Of a stretch of 64,000 nucleotides of DNA, positions 16,497-23,991 are shown piece by piece (the stretch's first letter is position 1; every line of letters begins with the position of its first letter). Below the pieces are notes generated by a model. It was not told the origin of the DNA, did no database searches, and was given only the letters and a program-made list of their open reading frames with translations. The stretch lies in contig NZ_JAHUWK010000010.1 in the NCBI RefSeq assembly GCF_019219065.1, forward strand, positions 172,248 to 236,247, read 5' to 3'. Made by a program: the position numbers and the translations under genes. This stretch comes from Duganella sp. sic0402 (lineage in GTDB: Bacteria > Pseudomonadota > Gammaproteobacteria > Burkholderiales > Burkholderiaceae_D).

Positions 16497-18077
16497 ATGA
16501 ACGGCAGCCTGCGCCAGTCGATGGCGTGGCTGCACACCTGGACCGCCTTGCTGTCCGGGTGGTTGCTGCTGGTCGTCTGCATCACCGGCACGGCAGCCTA
16601 CTACCGCGACGAAATCAGCCTGTGGATGCAGCCGGAACGGCATGGCGGCATCCCGGCGGCCGCCACGCCTGCCGCGCAGCAGCAGGCGGCGCGCATGGCG
16701 GTCGCGCGCCTTCAGCAGATCGCGCCGCACGCCGACAGCTGGATCATCGACCTGCCGCAGCCGCGCAAGCCCTACACCGGCATCAGCTGGAGCAGCCAGC
16801 GCGGCGAGCGGCCCGCACCCGGCGCCGGGCGCCCGGCCGGAAATTTTGCAAGCGCCACGCTGGACGGCCACGGCCATCTGCTGCCGGATGCGCGCAACAC
16901 GCGCGGCGGCGGTTTCTTTGCGGTGTTCCATTTCACGCTGCATTACCTGCCGGTGCTGTGGGGACGCTGGATCGTCAGCATCGCCACCATGGTGATGTTT
17001 GTGGCGCTGATCAGTGGCGTGATCACGCACCGGCGCTTCTTCGCCGACTTCTTCACCTTCCGGCCCGGCAAAGGCCAGCGTTCCTGGCTGGATGCGCACA
17101 ATGCGCTGGGTGTTCTGGCGCTGCCGTTCCACACCATGATTTGCTACAGCGGCCTGGTGACGCTGATGCTGTTGACCATGCCGTGGGCGGTCAAGCATCT
17201 GTATCCGGAGCAGCGCAACGATTTCGTCGGCGCCGTGTTTCCGCAGGCACCGCGCTTGCAGGCTGCGGCCGGTGTGCCTGCGCCGCTGGCCGATATCGCG
17301 CCGGTGCTGGCGCAATCGGCTCAACATTGGCAAGGCGCGCTGGCGGCGCGTGTCACGGTGCAGCGGCCCAACGATGCGGCTGCACGCTATATCGTGCAGC
17401 GTGATGAGGCGGGACGCCTGTCCAATCAGCGTCAAAGTCTGTTCTTCAGTGGAGTCGATGGCCGACTGACCGACCGCGCTGGAGACATGCCGTCAGCCGT
17501 CGCCGAAACGCGCAACAGCTTGATCGGCCTGCACATCGGCCGCTTTGCCGAGCCGTGGTTGCGCGGGCTGCTGTTCTTCTCCGGCCTGGCGTGCTGCGCG
17601 ATGATGGCAACCGGCATGCTGCTGTGGACCGTCAAGGCAAGCCTGCGCAAGCAGCCGCCACGCGGACTGCGGCTGGCCGAAAGCCTGAACATCATCACCG
17701 TCGCCGCACTGCCGGCCGCCATGGCCGCCTACTTCTGGCTCAACCGCTTGCTGCCGCCCGATCTGGTGCAGCGCGCAGCGGCCGAGATCAACGGCTTCTT
17801 CATTTGCTGGGGCGTGCTGTCGATCGCGGCGCTGTTCTGGCCCGCGCGGGCGATGTGGATGGCGCAGCTAATACTGGGTGCGGTGCTGTTTGCGGGGCTG
17901 CCGCTGCTGAATGCCGCCAGCGCGCCAGCCAAGGCCTACGCCGCCCTGCTCTCCGGCGGCAACGGCTTGGTCGCCGCCACCGACGCCGGCCTGCTGCTGT
18001 GCGGCGCCCTGCTCGGCTGGGCAGGCTGGCGCCTCCGCCCAACACCGCTTGCGGGGACTGCGGAGGTGACGCCATGA
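16497..18077 (+). CDS. PepSY-domain inner-membrane protein (iron-uptake associated)
   Basis: A 526-residue membrane protein of the PepSY-associated TM family, common next to siderophore receptors. The N-terminus is the family signature SLRQSMAWLHTWTALLSGWL, a first TM helix, followed by a periplasmic PepSY region, a second TM pair (FHFTLHYLPVLWGRWIVSIA), the motif RSWLDAHNALGVLALPFH, and at least four further C-terminal helices. Members are thought to reduce or release siderophore-bound iron at the inner membrane. ATG 16497 is chosen because GGGAG lies six nucleotides upstream; ATG 16491 would abut it. It overlaps the next gene by ATGA. Confidence 0.9.
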   Translation: MNGSLRQSMAWLHTWTALLSGWLLLVVCITGTAAYYRDEISLWMQPERHGGIPAAATPAAQQQAARMAVARLQQIAPHADSWIIDLPQPRKPYTGISWSSQRGERPAPGAGRPAGNFASATLDGHGHLLPDARNTRGGGFFAVFHFTLHYLPVLWGRWIVSIATMVMFVALISGVITHRRFFADFFTFRPGKGQRSWLDAHNALGVLALPFHTMICYSGLVTLMLLTMPWAVKHLYPEQRNDFVGAVFPQAPRLQAAAGVPAPLADIAPVLAQSAQHWQGALAARVTVQRPNDAAARYIVQRDEAGRLSNQRQSLFFSGVDGRLTDRAGDMPSAVAETRNSLIGLHIGRFAEPWLRGLLFFSGLACCAMMATGMLLWTVKASLRKQPPRGLRLAESLNIITVAALPAAMAAYFWLNRLLPPDLVQRAAAEINGFFICWGVLSIAALFWPARAMWMAQLILGAVLFAGLPLLNAASAPAKAYAALLSGGNGLVAATDAGLLLCGALLGWAGWRLRPTPLAGTAEVTP

Positions 18078-18355
18078 TGCGCCTCTCCGCCGCCGCGCTG
18101 TGGCGCTGGCAAGTCGGCGCGCGCGCGTTGATCGCCATCTTCGGTGGCTACGCGCTAAGCGCCCTGGCCAGTGCCCGGCTGGCGGCCGCCTGCGCGCTGG
18201 TCATGCCGCGCCCGGACGCCGCCCTGACCGGCATGCTGCTCAGCTTTGTGCTGTACGCCGCCATCATCATCTGGACCTTCGCCGCCAGCACGCTGCGGCG
18301 TGCCTGTAGCGTGCTGCTGCTGGCTGGCGGACTATTATTAATGACACCGCACTAA
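18074..18355 (+). CDS. DUF3649 small membrane protein
   Basis: A 93-residue inner-membrane protein with three predicted helices: LIAIFGGYALSALASARLAA, AALTGMLLSFVLYAAIIIW, and a C-terminal VLLLAGGLLLM. The wording (WRWQVGARALIAIFGGYAL; LLSFVLYAAIIIWTFAA) matches DUF3649, found next to PepSY proteins in iron-uptake loci. It probably forms a complex with the PepSY protein. Its ATG overlaps the PepSY stop codon. The biochemical role is unknown. Confidence 0.8.
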   Translation: MMRLSAAALWRWQVGARALIAIFGGYALSALASARLAAACALVMPRPDAALTGMLLSFVLYAAIIIWTFAASTLRRACSVLLLAGGLLLMTPH

Positions 18356-18411
18356 ACAAACGGAGCGCTCAAACGTCATAGTCTCTCTTGCCACCAACCA
18401 TAGAGACAACC

Positions 18412-20544
18412 ATGCATCCACCGCTCCGTACCGCCCTCTCGCTCGCCCTGCTCGGCCTGAGCGCCACCGCCCATGGCGAGGATACCGATCCGCCAGTCCT
18501 GCCGTCCGTCACCGTAACCGGCGCCAGCGAAAGCTCCTACACCACCCGCGCCGCCAGCACCGCTACCGGCCTGTCGCTGTCGATCCGCGACACGCCGCAG
18601 TCGGTCAGCGTCATCACCCGCGAGCGGATTGAAGACCAGGCACTGCAAACCGTCTTCGACATCGCCACCAACGCCACCGGCGTCTCGGCCAAGGAAATCG
18701 ACAGCGTGCGCGGCTACTTCTATGCACGCGGCTTCGAAATCAAGCAACTGCAAATCGACGGCGTGCCGATGTACGGCAGCGACGCCGGCCAGGCCAAGGC
18801 CGACATGGCCATCTACGAACAGGTGGAGATCGTGCGCGGCGCCAGCGGCCTGCTGAACGGCACCGGCAGCCCATCCGCCTCGATCAACCTGATACGCAAG
18901 CACGCCGACAGCAAAACCTTCACCGGCACGGTGAGCGCGGCCGCCGGCTCGTGGCAAAAGCGCGAGGCCGAAGCGGACCTCAGCGCGCCGCTCAACACCG
19001 ACGGCAGCATCCGTGGCCGCGTGGTCGTCAACGCGGAACAAAAGAACAACTTCATCGACCTGGAAAACACCCGCCAGCGCACCCTCTACGGCGTCATCGA
19101 CGCCGACCTGGGCGCAGTCACCCACCTCAGCATCGGCTACAGCCAGCAGAACGACAAGCATCGCGGCAGCCAATGGGCCGGCCTGCCGATCTTCTACAGC
19201 GACGGCACGCGCACCGACTGGCCACGTTCCAAGTCCGCCGCCGCCAAGTGGAACTTCTGGGACACCGAACAGCGCACCGGCTTCGTCACGCTGGAACACA
19301 CGCTGGCCAACCAATGGAAAGTTACCGCCATGGCCACGCGCCGCGAGAACAACGGCGACCAGCGCCTGAACTGGATGTCCGGCCTGGTCGACCGCAACAC
19401 CGGCCTCGGTTTAGATCCGTGGGTGGTCGGCTATGGCGGCATCGAAGAGCAGACCGACTACGGCGTCACCGCCAGCGGCCCGTTCACGCTGCTGGGCCGC
19501 AAGCATGAAGCCACCATCGGCGTACTGCACGGGAAGCACAAACAGGAATGGCTGGTCAGCGACGCCAGCGAGCAACCGCCGATTGGCGACTTCCGCAACT
19601 GGAACGGCGACTATCCGGAACCGCAATGGGGCGCCTACTATTCCGGCTCCAGCTACTACGACACCCAGACCAGCATCTACGGCGCGACCCGTTTGCAGAT
19701 CACCGATCCGTTCAAGATCATCGCCGGCGCCCGCGTCACCGACTGGAAGCGCGACGCGGCCAGCGGCGCCTGGACCGATGCGCCCTACACCATCCGCCAT
19801 AACGGCAAGATCACGCCTTACCTGGGCGGCGTCTATGACATCGGCGCCAACAGCTCGCTGTACGCCAGCTACACCAGCATCTTCGATCCGCAGACCATGC
19901 GCGACCGCAGCGGCGCTTATATCGATCCGCTGGAAGGCAAGAGCTACGAGGCCGGCGTGAAGAGCGAACTATTTGGCGGCAAGGCCAGCGCCTCGTTTGC
20001 GGTGTTCATGGTCAAGCAGGAGAACTTCGCCGTGGTCGATCCGGGCCAGTTCGTGCCGAATACGCGCGAGCAGGCCTACACCTCTATCGACGGCGCAGAA
20101 ACCAAAGGCTATGAAATGGAACTGAGCGGTGAACTCGCGCGCGGCTGGAGCGCCAGCATCGGCTGGACGCAATTCCGCTCCGAAGACCGCGACGGCAATC
20201 CGGTCAACACGGTCCATCCGCACAAGCTGCTCAAGCTGTACACGCGCTACCAGCTGCCGGGCGACTGGCACAAGCTCAGTGTCGGCGGCGGCGTCAACTG
20301 GGAAGGCAGCAGCTACACGCGCGTGGTCGATCCGCGTTCCGGCGCCAGCTTCGTGGTCAGCCAGCCATCCTACGCGCTGGCCAGCCTGATGGCGCGCTAC
20401 GACATCAGCCGCGACCTGAGCTTGCAGGTCAACGTCAACAATCTGTTCGACAAGAAGTACTACAGCAACCAGCTGGATGTCTTCCAGAACCTGATCTACG
20501 GCGCTCCACGCAACGTGCTGGCGACGCTGCGCTACAAGTTCTGA
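18412..20544 (+). CDS. TonB-dependent siderophore receptor, no STN domain
   Basis: A 710-residue outer-membrane receptor with a signal peptide ending at SATAHG. The TonB box region (LPSVTVTGASES) is followed by a plug (about 45-170) with STATGLSLSIRDTPQSVSVI, YARGFEIKQLQIDGVPMYG and VEIVRGASGLLNGTGSPSA, and a barrel ending in the canonical terminal Phe (ATLRYKF). The plug phrases are of the FpvA/FhuE class. It lacks the STN domain of the receptor at 14066, so it transports but should not signal. ATG 18412 is chosen; a GTCTCT/AGAGAC inverted repeat (18381-18407) lies directly upstream. It may be read with the operon or from its own promoter. Confidence 0.92.
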   Translation: MHPPLRTALSLALLGLSATAHGEDTDPPVLPSVTVTGASESSYTTRAASTATGLSLSIRDTPQSVSVITRERIEDQALQTVFDIATNATGVSAKEIDSVRGYFYARGFEIKQLQIDGVPMYGSDAGQAKADMAIYEQVEIVRGASGLLNGTGSPSASINLIRKHADSKTFTGTVSAAAGSWQKREAEADLSAPLNTDGSIRGRVVVNAEQKNNFIDLENTRQRTLYGVIDADLGAVTHLSIGYSQQNDKHRGSQWAGLPIFYSDGTRTDWPRSKSAAAKWNFWDTEQRTGFVTLEHTLANQWKVTAMATRRENNGDQRLNWMSGLVDRNTGLGLDPWVVGYGGIEEQTDYGVTASGPFTLLGRKHEATIGVLHGKHKQEWLVSDASEQPPIGDFRNWNGDYPEPQWGAYYSGSSYYDTQTSIYGATRLQITDPFKIIAGARVTDWKRDAASGAWTDAPYTIRHNGKITPYLGGVYDIGANSSLYASYTSIFDPQTMRDRSGAYIDPLEGKSYEAGVKSELFGGKASASFAVFMVKQENFAVVDPGQFVPNTREQAYTSIDGAETKGYEMELSGELARGWSASIGWTQFRSEDRDGNPVNTVHPHKLLKLYTRYQLPGDWHKLSVGGGVNWEGSSYTRVVDPRSGASFVVSQPSYALASLMARYDISRDLSLQVNVNNLFDKKYYSNQLDVFQNLIYGAPRNVLATLRYKF

Positions 20545-20545
20545 G

Positions 20546-21115
20546 CTAGCTGATCACATTGCGGATAAAGCGCGTGGCCGCCGCGCCGGGATTGACATAG
20601 GCGTAGCGCTGCGCGCTGCTGAAGATCGCAAACTCGCCGGCGGCCAGCTGCTTCGTCTCGTGCTCAAACACGATGTGCAGCGCGCCTTCGGTCACCATGA
20701 TCATTTCGGAAAAGCCCTGCATGTCCGGCTGTGCGTCGTAGCGGTCGCCGGCGTGCAGCGACCAGTGCCACAGCTCCACCATATTGGCAGCCGGCGCAGC
20801 CCCCAGCAGCACGGCCTGGCTGTCAGCGCCCGTGCCACGCCACATCAGGCTGCGGATATCGCGGTTGTCGGCTTGCGGCGGCCGCACCAGATCGACAAAG
20901 CGGACCCCCAGCGCCAGCCCGATCGCATCCAGGTTGGACAGGCTGATATTCGCGCTGCCCGCCTCCAGGCCATTGATCATGCGGCGGCTCAGGCCAGAGC
21001 GCTTCGCCAGTTCATCCTGGCTCAGCCCCTGCTGCAAGCGGTAGCTGCGTACGTTTTCTGCTGCATGCGCCAGCGCGGGCGAGGAATTTTCTTGACTGTG
21101 CATTATATTGCGCAT
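20546..21115 (-). CDS. XRE-family regulator with C-terminal cupin
   Basis: A regulator of about 189 residues. The N-terminal helix-turn-helix (about 18-72) reads VRSYRLQQGLSQDELAKRSG then RRMINGLEAGSANISLSNLD. The C-terminal half is a cupin barrel (about 115-185) with WHWSLHAGDRYDAQPDMQGF, EMIMVTEGALHIVFE and LAAGEFAIFSSAQRYAYVN, which probably senses a small molecule. It is divergent from the EamA transporter, and an 8-bp-arm inverted repeat lies between them, so it probably represses that exporter and itself. Start is uncertain: ATGs at 21118, 21115 and 21103 are in frame and none has a Shine-Dalgarno sequence. Its stop lies 2 nt from the TonB receptor stop (convergent). Confidence 0.88.
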   Translation of the reverse strand: MRNIMHSQENSSPALAHAAENVRSYRLQQGLSQDELAKRSGLSRRMINGLEAGSANISLSNLDAIGLALGVRFVDLVRPPQADNRDIRSLMWRGTGADSQAVLLGAAPAANMVELWHWSLHAGDRYDAQPDMQGFSEMIMVTEGALHIVFEHETKQLAAGEFAIFSSAQRYAYVNPGAAATRFIRNVIS

Positions 21116-21121
21116 CATAAT
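21092..21121 (+). promoter_or_regulatory. Putative promoter of the EamA transporter gene
   Basis: TTGACT (21092-21097) and CATAAT (21116-21121) are spaced 18 bp apart and lie upstream of the EamA start. The -10 element overlaps the inverted repeat at 21119-21144. Assignment is by pattern only. Confidence 0.45.
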
Positions 21122-21144
21122 GTGAGAAATATTTTGCTCACATT
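21119..21144. promoter_or_regulatory. Putative operator of the XRE-cupin regulator
   Basis: AATGTGAG and CTCACATT form a perfect 8-bp-arm inverted repeat with a 10-bp A/T-rich centre. It sits between the divergent regulator and transporter genes, ending 5 bp before the transporter start codon. Confidence 0.65.
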
Positions 21145-21149
21145 TTATC

Positions 21150-22007
21150 ATGCACTTTACGCATCCCCGCTGGGCGGAGCTGTCGCTGGTCATCGTCACG
21201 ATGATCTGGGGCGGTACCTTTTTGATCGTGCAGACCGCCGTCCACACCGCCGGGCCGCTGGCTTTTGTCGGCACCCGCTTCGCCATCGCGGCACTCATTG
21301 CCGCAGTGCTGAGCCGCCGTCATCTGCGCGGATTCAGCTTGCTGGAGCTGGGCGCGGGCGTCGCCATCGGCGCCTGCATCTTTGCCGGCTACTCGCTGCA
21401 AACACTCGGACTGCAATACATCTCCAGCAGCAAATCCGCCTTCATCACCGCTTTCTATGTGCCGATGGTGCCGCTGCTGCAATGGCTGTTCCAGCGCCAG
21501 CAGCCGCATGTGGCGGCGCTGGCCGGCGCGGCGATTTCGTTTGCGGGACTGGCCTGCCTGGCCGGCCCGGAAGGCATCAGCGGCGGCTTCGGTTACGGCG
21601 AGATGCTGACCGCACTGGGCGCGCTGGCGATCTCGGCGGAGATCATCCTGATCGGCCACTACGCGCAGCGCGTCAACGTGGCCCGCGTGACGGTGACACA
21701 GCTGGCGGTCGCCTCGCTGCTGGCGTTCATGGCGATGCCGGTGGCTGGCGAAAGCCTGCCGGGATTGGTGCCGCTGTTCTTCCTGTGCGCGCTGGCGCTG
21801 GGCATGGCCAGCGCCGCCATCCAGTATGTGATGAACTGGGCGCAGCGCCAGGTCAGCGCCACCAAGGCGACCTTGATCTATGCCGGTGAACCGGTATGGG
21901 CCGGCGTCGTCGGCCTGCTGGCCGGTGAACACATTCCCGCGCTGGCGGTGCTGGGCGCAGCGCTGATCATCTTCGCCAGCATCGTCGGCGAGTGGCGCAA
22001 GGCTTAG
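21150..22007 (+). CDS. EamA/DMT-family transporter (drug/metabolite exporter)
   Basis: A 285-residue inner-membrane protein with ten predicted helices in two EamA repeats. The first begins LVIVTMIWGGTFLIVQTAV and contains GTRFAIAALIAA. The second runs from GYGEMLTALGALAISAEII to TLIYAGEPVWAGVVGLLAGE. It belongs to the drug/metabolite transporter superfamily, which exports amino acids or small metabolites; the substrate is unknown. It is divergent from the XRE-cupin regulator and likely controlled by it. Its 3' end overlaps by 4 bp the stop of the convergent gene at 22004. Confidence 0.9.
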   Translation: MHFTHPRWAELSLVIVTMIWGGTFLIVQTAVHTAGPLAFVGTRFAIAALIAAVLSRRHLRGFSLLELGAGVAIGACIFAGYSLQTLGLQYISSSKSAFITAFYVPMVPLLQWLFQRQQPHVAALAGAAISFAGLACLAGPEGISGGFGYGEMLTALGALAISAEIILIGHYAQRVNVARVTVTQLAVASLLAFMAMPVAGESLPGLVPLFFLCALALGMASAAIQYVMNWAQRQVSATKATLIYAGEPVWAGVVGLLAGEHIPALAVLGAALIIFASIVGEWRKA

Positions 22008-22633
22008 CTGTCGCCAGGCTTGCAGCGCGGCTGCGCCATCAGGCTGGCGCTGAGGTCTTGCTCCGGCAGCCGCAGCGTCAGCGTGTTGCCGACCATGCGG
22101 TTCTGGTACAGCGTCACATTCGGCTGCGTGATGTCGCGCGTCCACTTGGCGGTAAAGGCCTCGCCGTATTTTGCCTTGGCCTCGTCCCGGATGCGCTGTA
22201 AATCGGCATCGTTCAATTTCTTCGGCAGGTAGCTGCCGATTTCGGTCAGCGCCAGCTCAGCCTTACCGTTCTTGACGGTGGGACTGAACAGCAGGACCAC
22301 ACGCTGGCCATCGCTGCCGGTCATTCGCGCATTGGCGCCGCCGAAGCTGCAAATGGTCGCAACATTGGCGCGGAACTGGCGGATCAGCTCCGCATCGAAG
22401 TCGCCCGACTCGGCGTAGACGATGCGCTGGCCAACGCTATCCAGTCCGTAGTAGTCGCCCTTGCCCTTGAATTTGAATCCATAGTCGCCCACCGGTTCAA
22501 GCTTCAGCGCTTCCGCCTCGGCCAGGCTCATGCCCAGGCAGGCCTTGTCCACGCAGAGTTTGCCCTCTTGCGCCTGCGCCCATGTGGCCAGCGTCAATGC
22601 GGCAACGGCCAGGCCGGTTCTGATGTGTTTCAT
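22004..22633 (-). CDS. Hypothetical secreted protein
   Basis: A 209-residue protein with a signal peptide (MKHIRTGLAVAALTLATWAQAQ), so probably periplasmic. The mature part starts GKLCVDKACLGMSLAEAEAL and carries a third Cys (VATICSFGG) and a fourth near the C-terminus (QPRCKPGDS). The CVDKACLGMSLAEA segment has the look of small periplasmic proteins in which a Cys pair precedes a short helix. I do not recognise a family. Codon use is like that of its neighbours. It stands alone on this strand between two plus-strand transporter genes. Confidence 0.75.
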   Translation of the reverse strand: MKHIRTGLAVAALTLATWAQAQEGKLCVDKACLGMSLAEAEALKLEPVGDYGFKFKGKGDYYGLDSVGQRIVYAESGDFDAELIRQFRANVATICSFGGANARMTGSDGQRVVLLFSPTVKNGKAELALTEIGSYLPKKLNDADLQRIRDEAKAKYGEAFTAKWTRDITQPNVTLYQNRMVGNTLTLRLPEQDLSASLMAQPRCKPGDS

Positions 22634-22749
22634 GCTACACCCTCTTGCAATATTTCCGAGATGAAATTTTAACCGCTGGTCTGCCTCAGCGGGAAACCGC
22701 CGGACATGCTATCGTTGACCCTTTTTTCCTCGCATTTTTGCTGCTTCCG

Positions 22750-23973
22750 ATGCACCACGAACCTATTTCCAACACTCCCCTCATCACTGCGCCGCGCGGC
22801 GCCGGCATGGCCAGCCTGGCCCTGGCGATTGGCGGCCTCGCCATCGGCACTGGCGAATTCGCCTCGATGACCATCCTGCCGGTAGTCGCAGGCGATCTGC
22901 AGGCCAGCCTGCCCGACATGGGCCACATGATCAGTGCGTACGCGCTGGGCGTGGTGTTCGGCGCGCCGCTGATCACCATTTTCCTGGCGCGCATGCCGCG
23001 CCGCGCGATGCTGATCATGCTGATGTCGCTGTATGCGATCGGCAACCTGCTGAGCGCGGCCGCACCGGGTTACGGTTCGCTGCTGCTGGCGCGTTTCATC
23101 GCAGGCATTCCGCACGGCGCTTATTTCGGCGTGGCGGCGCTGGTGGCGGCGGCGATGGCTGAGCCGGACAAACGCGCGCAAGCCGTGTCGCGTGTGCTAC
23201 TTGGACTGACCATCGCCAACATCTTCGGCGTGCCGCTGGCGACCTGGCTAAGCCAGGGATTCGGCTGGCGCTCGACCTTCCTGGTGGTTGGCGTGCTGGG
23301 CGTGACCACCGCGCTGATGGTACGCCGCTATGTGCCCTTCATTGCGGCCGGCGACGCCAGCCCGCGCCGCGAACTGGGCGTGTTCCGCCGCTTGCAGGTG
23401 TGGGTGACGCTGCTGATGGTGTCGATCGGTTTCGGCGGCCTGTTCGCGGTCTACACCTATGTCACGCCAACGCTGCTGGAAGTGACCAAGGTGTCGCCGG
23501 CGATGGTGCCGTTGCTGCTGGCGATGATGGGCATCGGCATGACGGTGGGGAATCTGGTCGGTGGCTGGTTTGCCGACCGCTCGCGCCTGTGGACGATCTT
23601 CGGCGCACTGGTGTGGAATGTGGCGGCGCTGACAGCGTTCTACTACACCAGCACCAACGTGTGGACGATGGCGCTGAACCTGTTCGCCATCGGCTGCGGC
23701 ATTGCGGTCGCGCCAGCGGTGCAGACCCGTTTGATGGATGTGGCAGGCGATGCGCAGACTGTGGCTGCCGCGCTGAATCACTCTGCCTTCAACTTCGCCA
23801 ATGCTGCCGGCGCCTGGTGCGGCGGGCTGGCGATCGCCCATGGCGCCAGCCTGCAATCGACCGGCCCGGTTGGGGCACTGCTGGCCGTGGGCGGCATCGT
23901 CGTACTGGGCGTATCCGTGCTGCTGGAACGGCGCGGCGCAGGCGCCCGCATGGCGCCTGCAACCGCTGGCTAG
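22750..23973 (+). CDS. MFS transporter (AraJ/PbuE-like efflux)
   Basis: A 407-residue major facilitator with twelve predicted helices. The first, LALAIGGLAIGTGEFASMTILP, is the signature of the DHA1 AraJ/NepI/PbuE branch. The loop 2-3 motif appears as LARMPRRAMLIMLMSLY, and GIPHGAYFGVAALVAAAM is the typical fourth-helix phrase of this branch. Such proteins export sugars, purine nucleosides or drugs; the substrate is not predictable. ATG 22750 is chosen because the 35 upstream codons are not needed for the fold and lack a start signal. Confidence 0.9.
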   Translation: MHHEPISNTPLITAPRGAGMASLALAIGGLAIGTGEFASMTILPVVAGDLQASLPDMGHMISAYALGVVFGAPLITIFLARMPRRAMLIMLMSLYAIGNLLSAAAPGYGSLLLARFIAGIPHGAYFGVAALVAAAMAEPDKRAQAVSRVLLGLTIANIFGVPLATWLSQGFGWRSTFLVVGVLGVTTALMVRRYVPFIAAGDASPRRELGVFRRLQVWVTLLMVSIGFGGLFAVYTYVTPTLLEVTKVSPAMVPLLLAMMGIGMTVGNLVGGWFADRSRLWTIFGALVWNVAALTAFYYTSTNVWTMALNLFAIGCGIAVAPAVQTRLMDVAGDAQTVAAALNHSAFNFANAAGAWCGGLAIAHGASLQSTGPVGALLAVGGIVVLGVSVLLERRGAGARMAPATAG

Positions 23974-23991
23974 ATCGCCTTTACTACAGCC

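Noticed and set aside
12968..16591. A 1207-codon minus-strand frame opposite FecR and the TonB receptor
   Set aside because: It is a low-complexity antisense frame covering two recognised genes; no signal peptide, domain or ribosome site.
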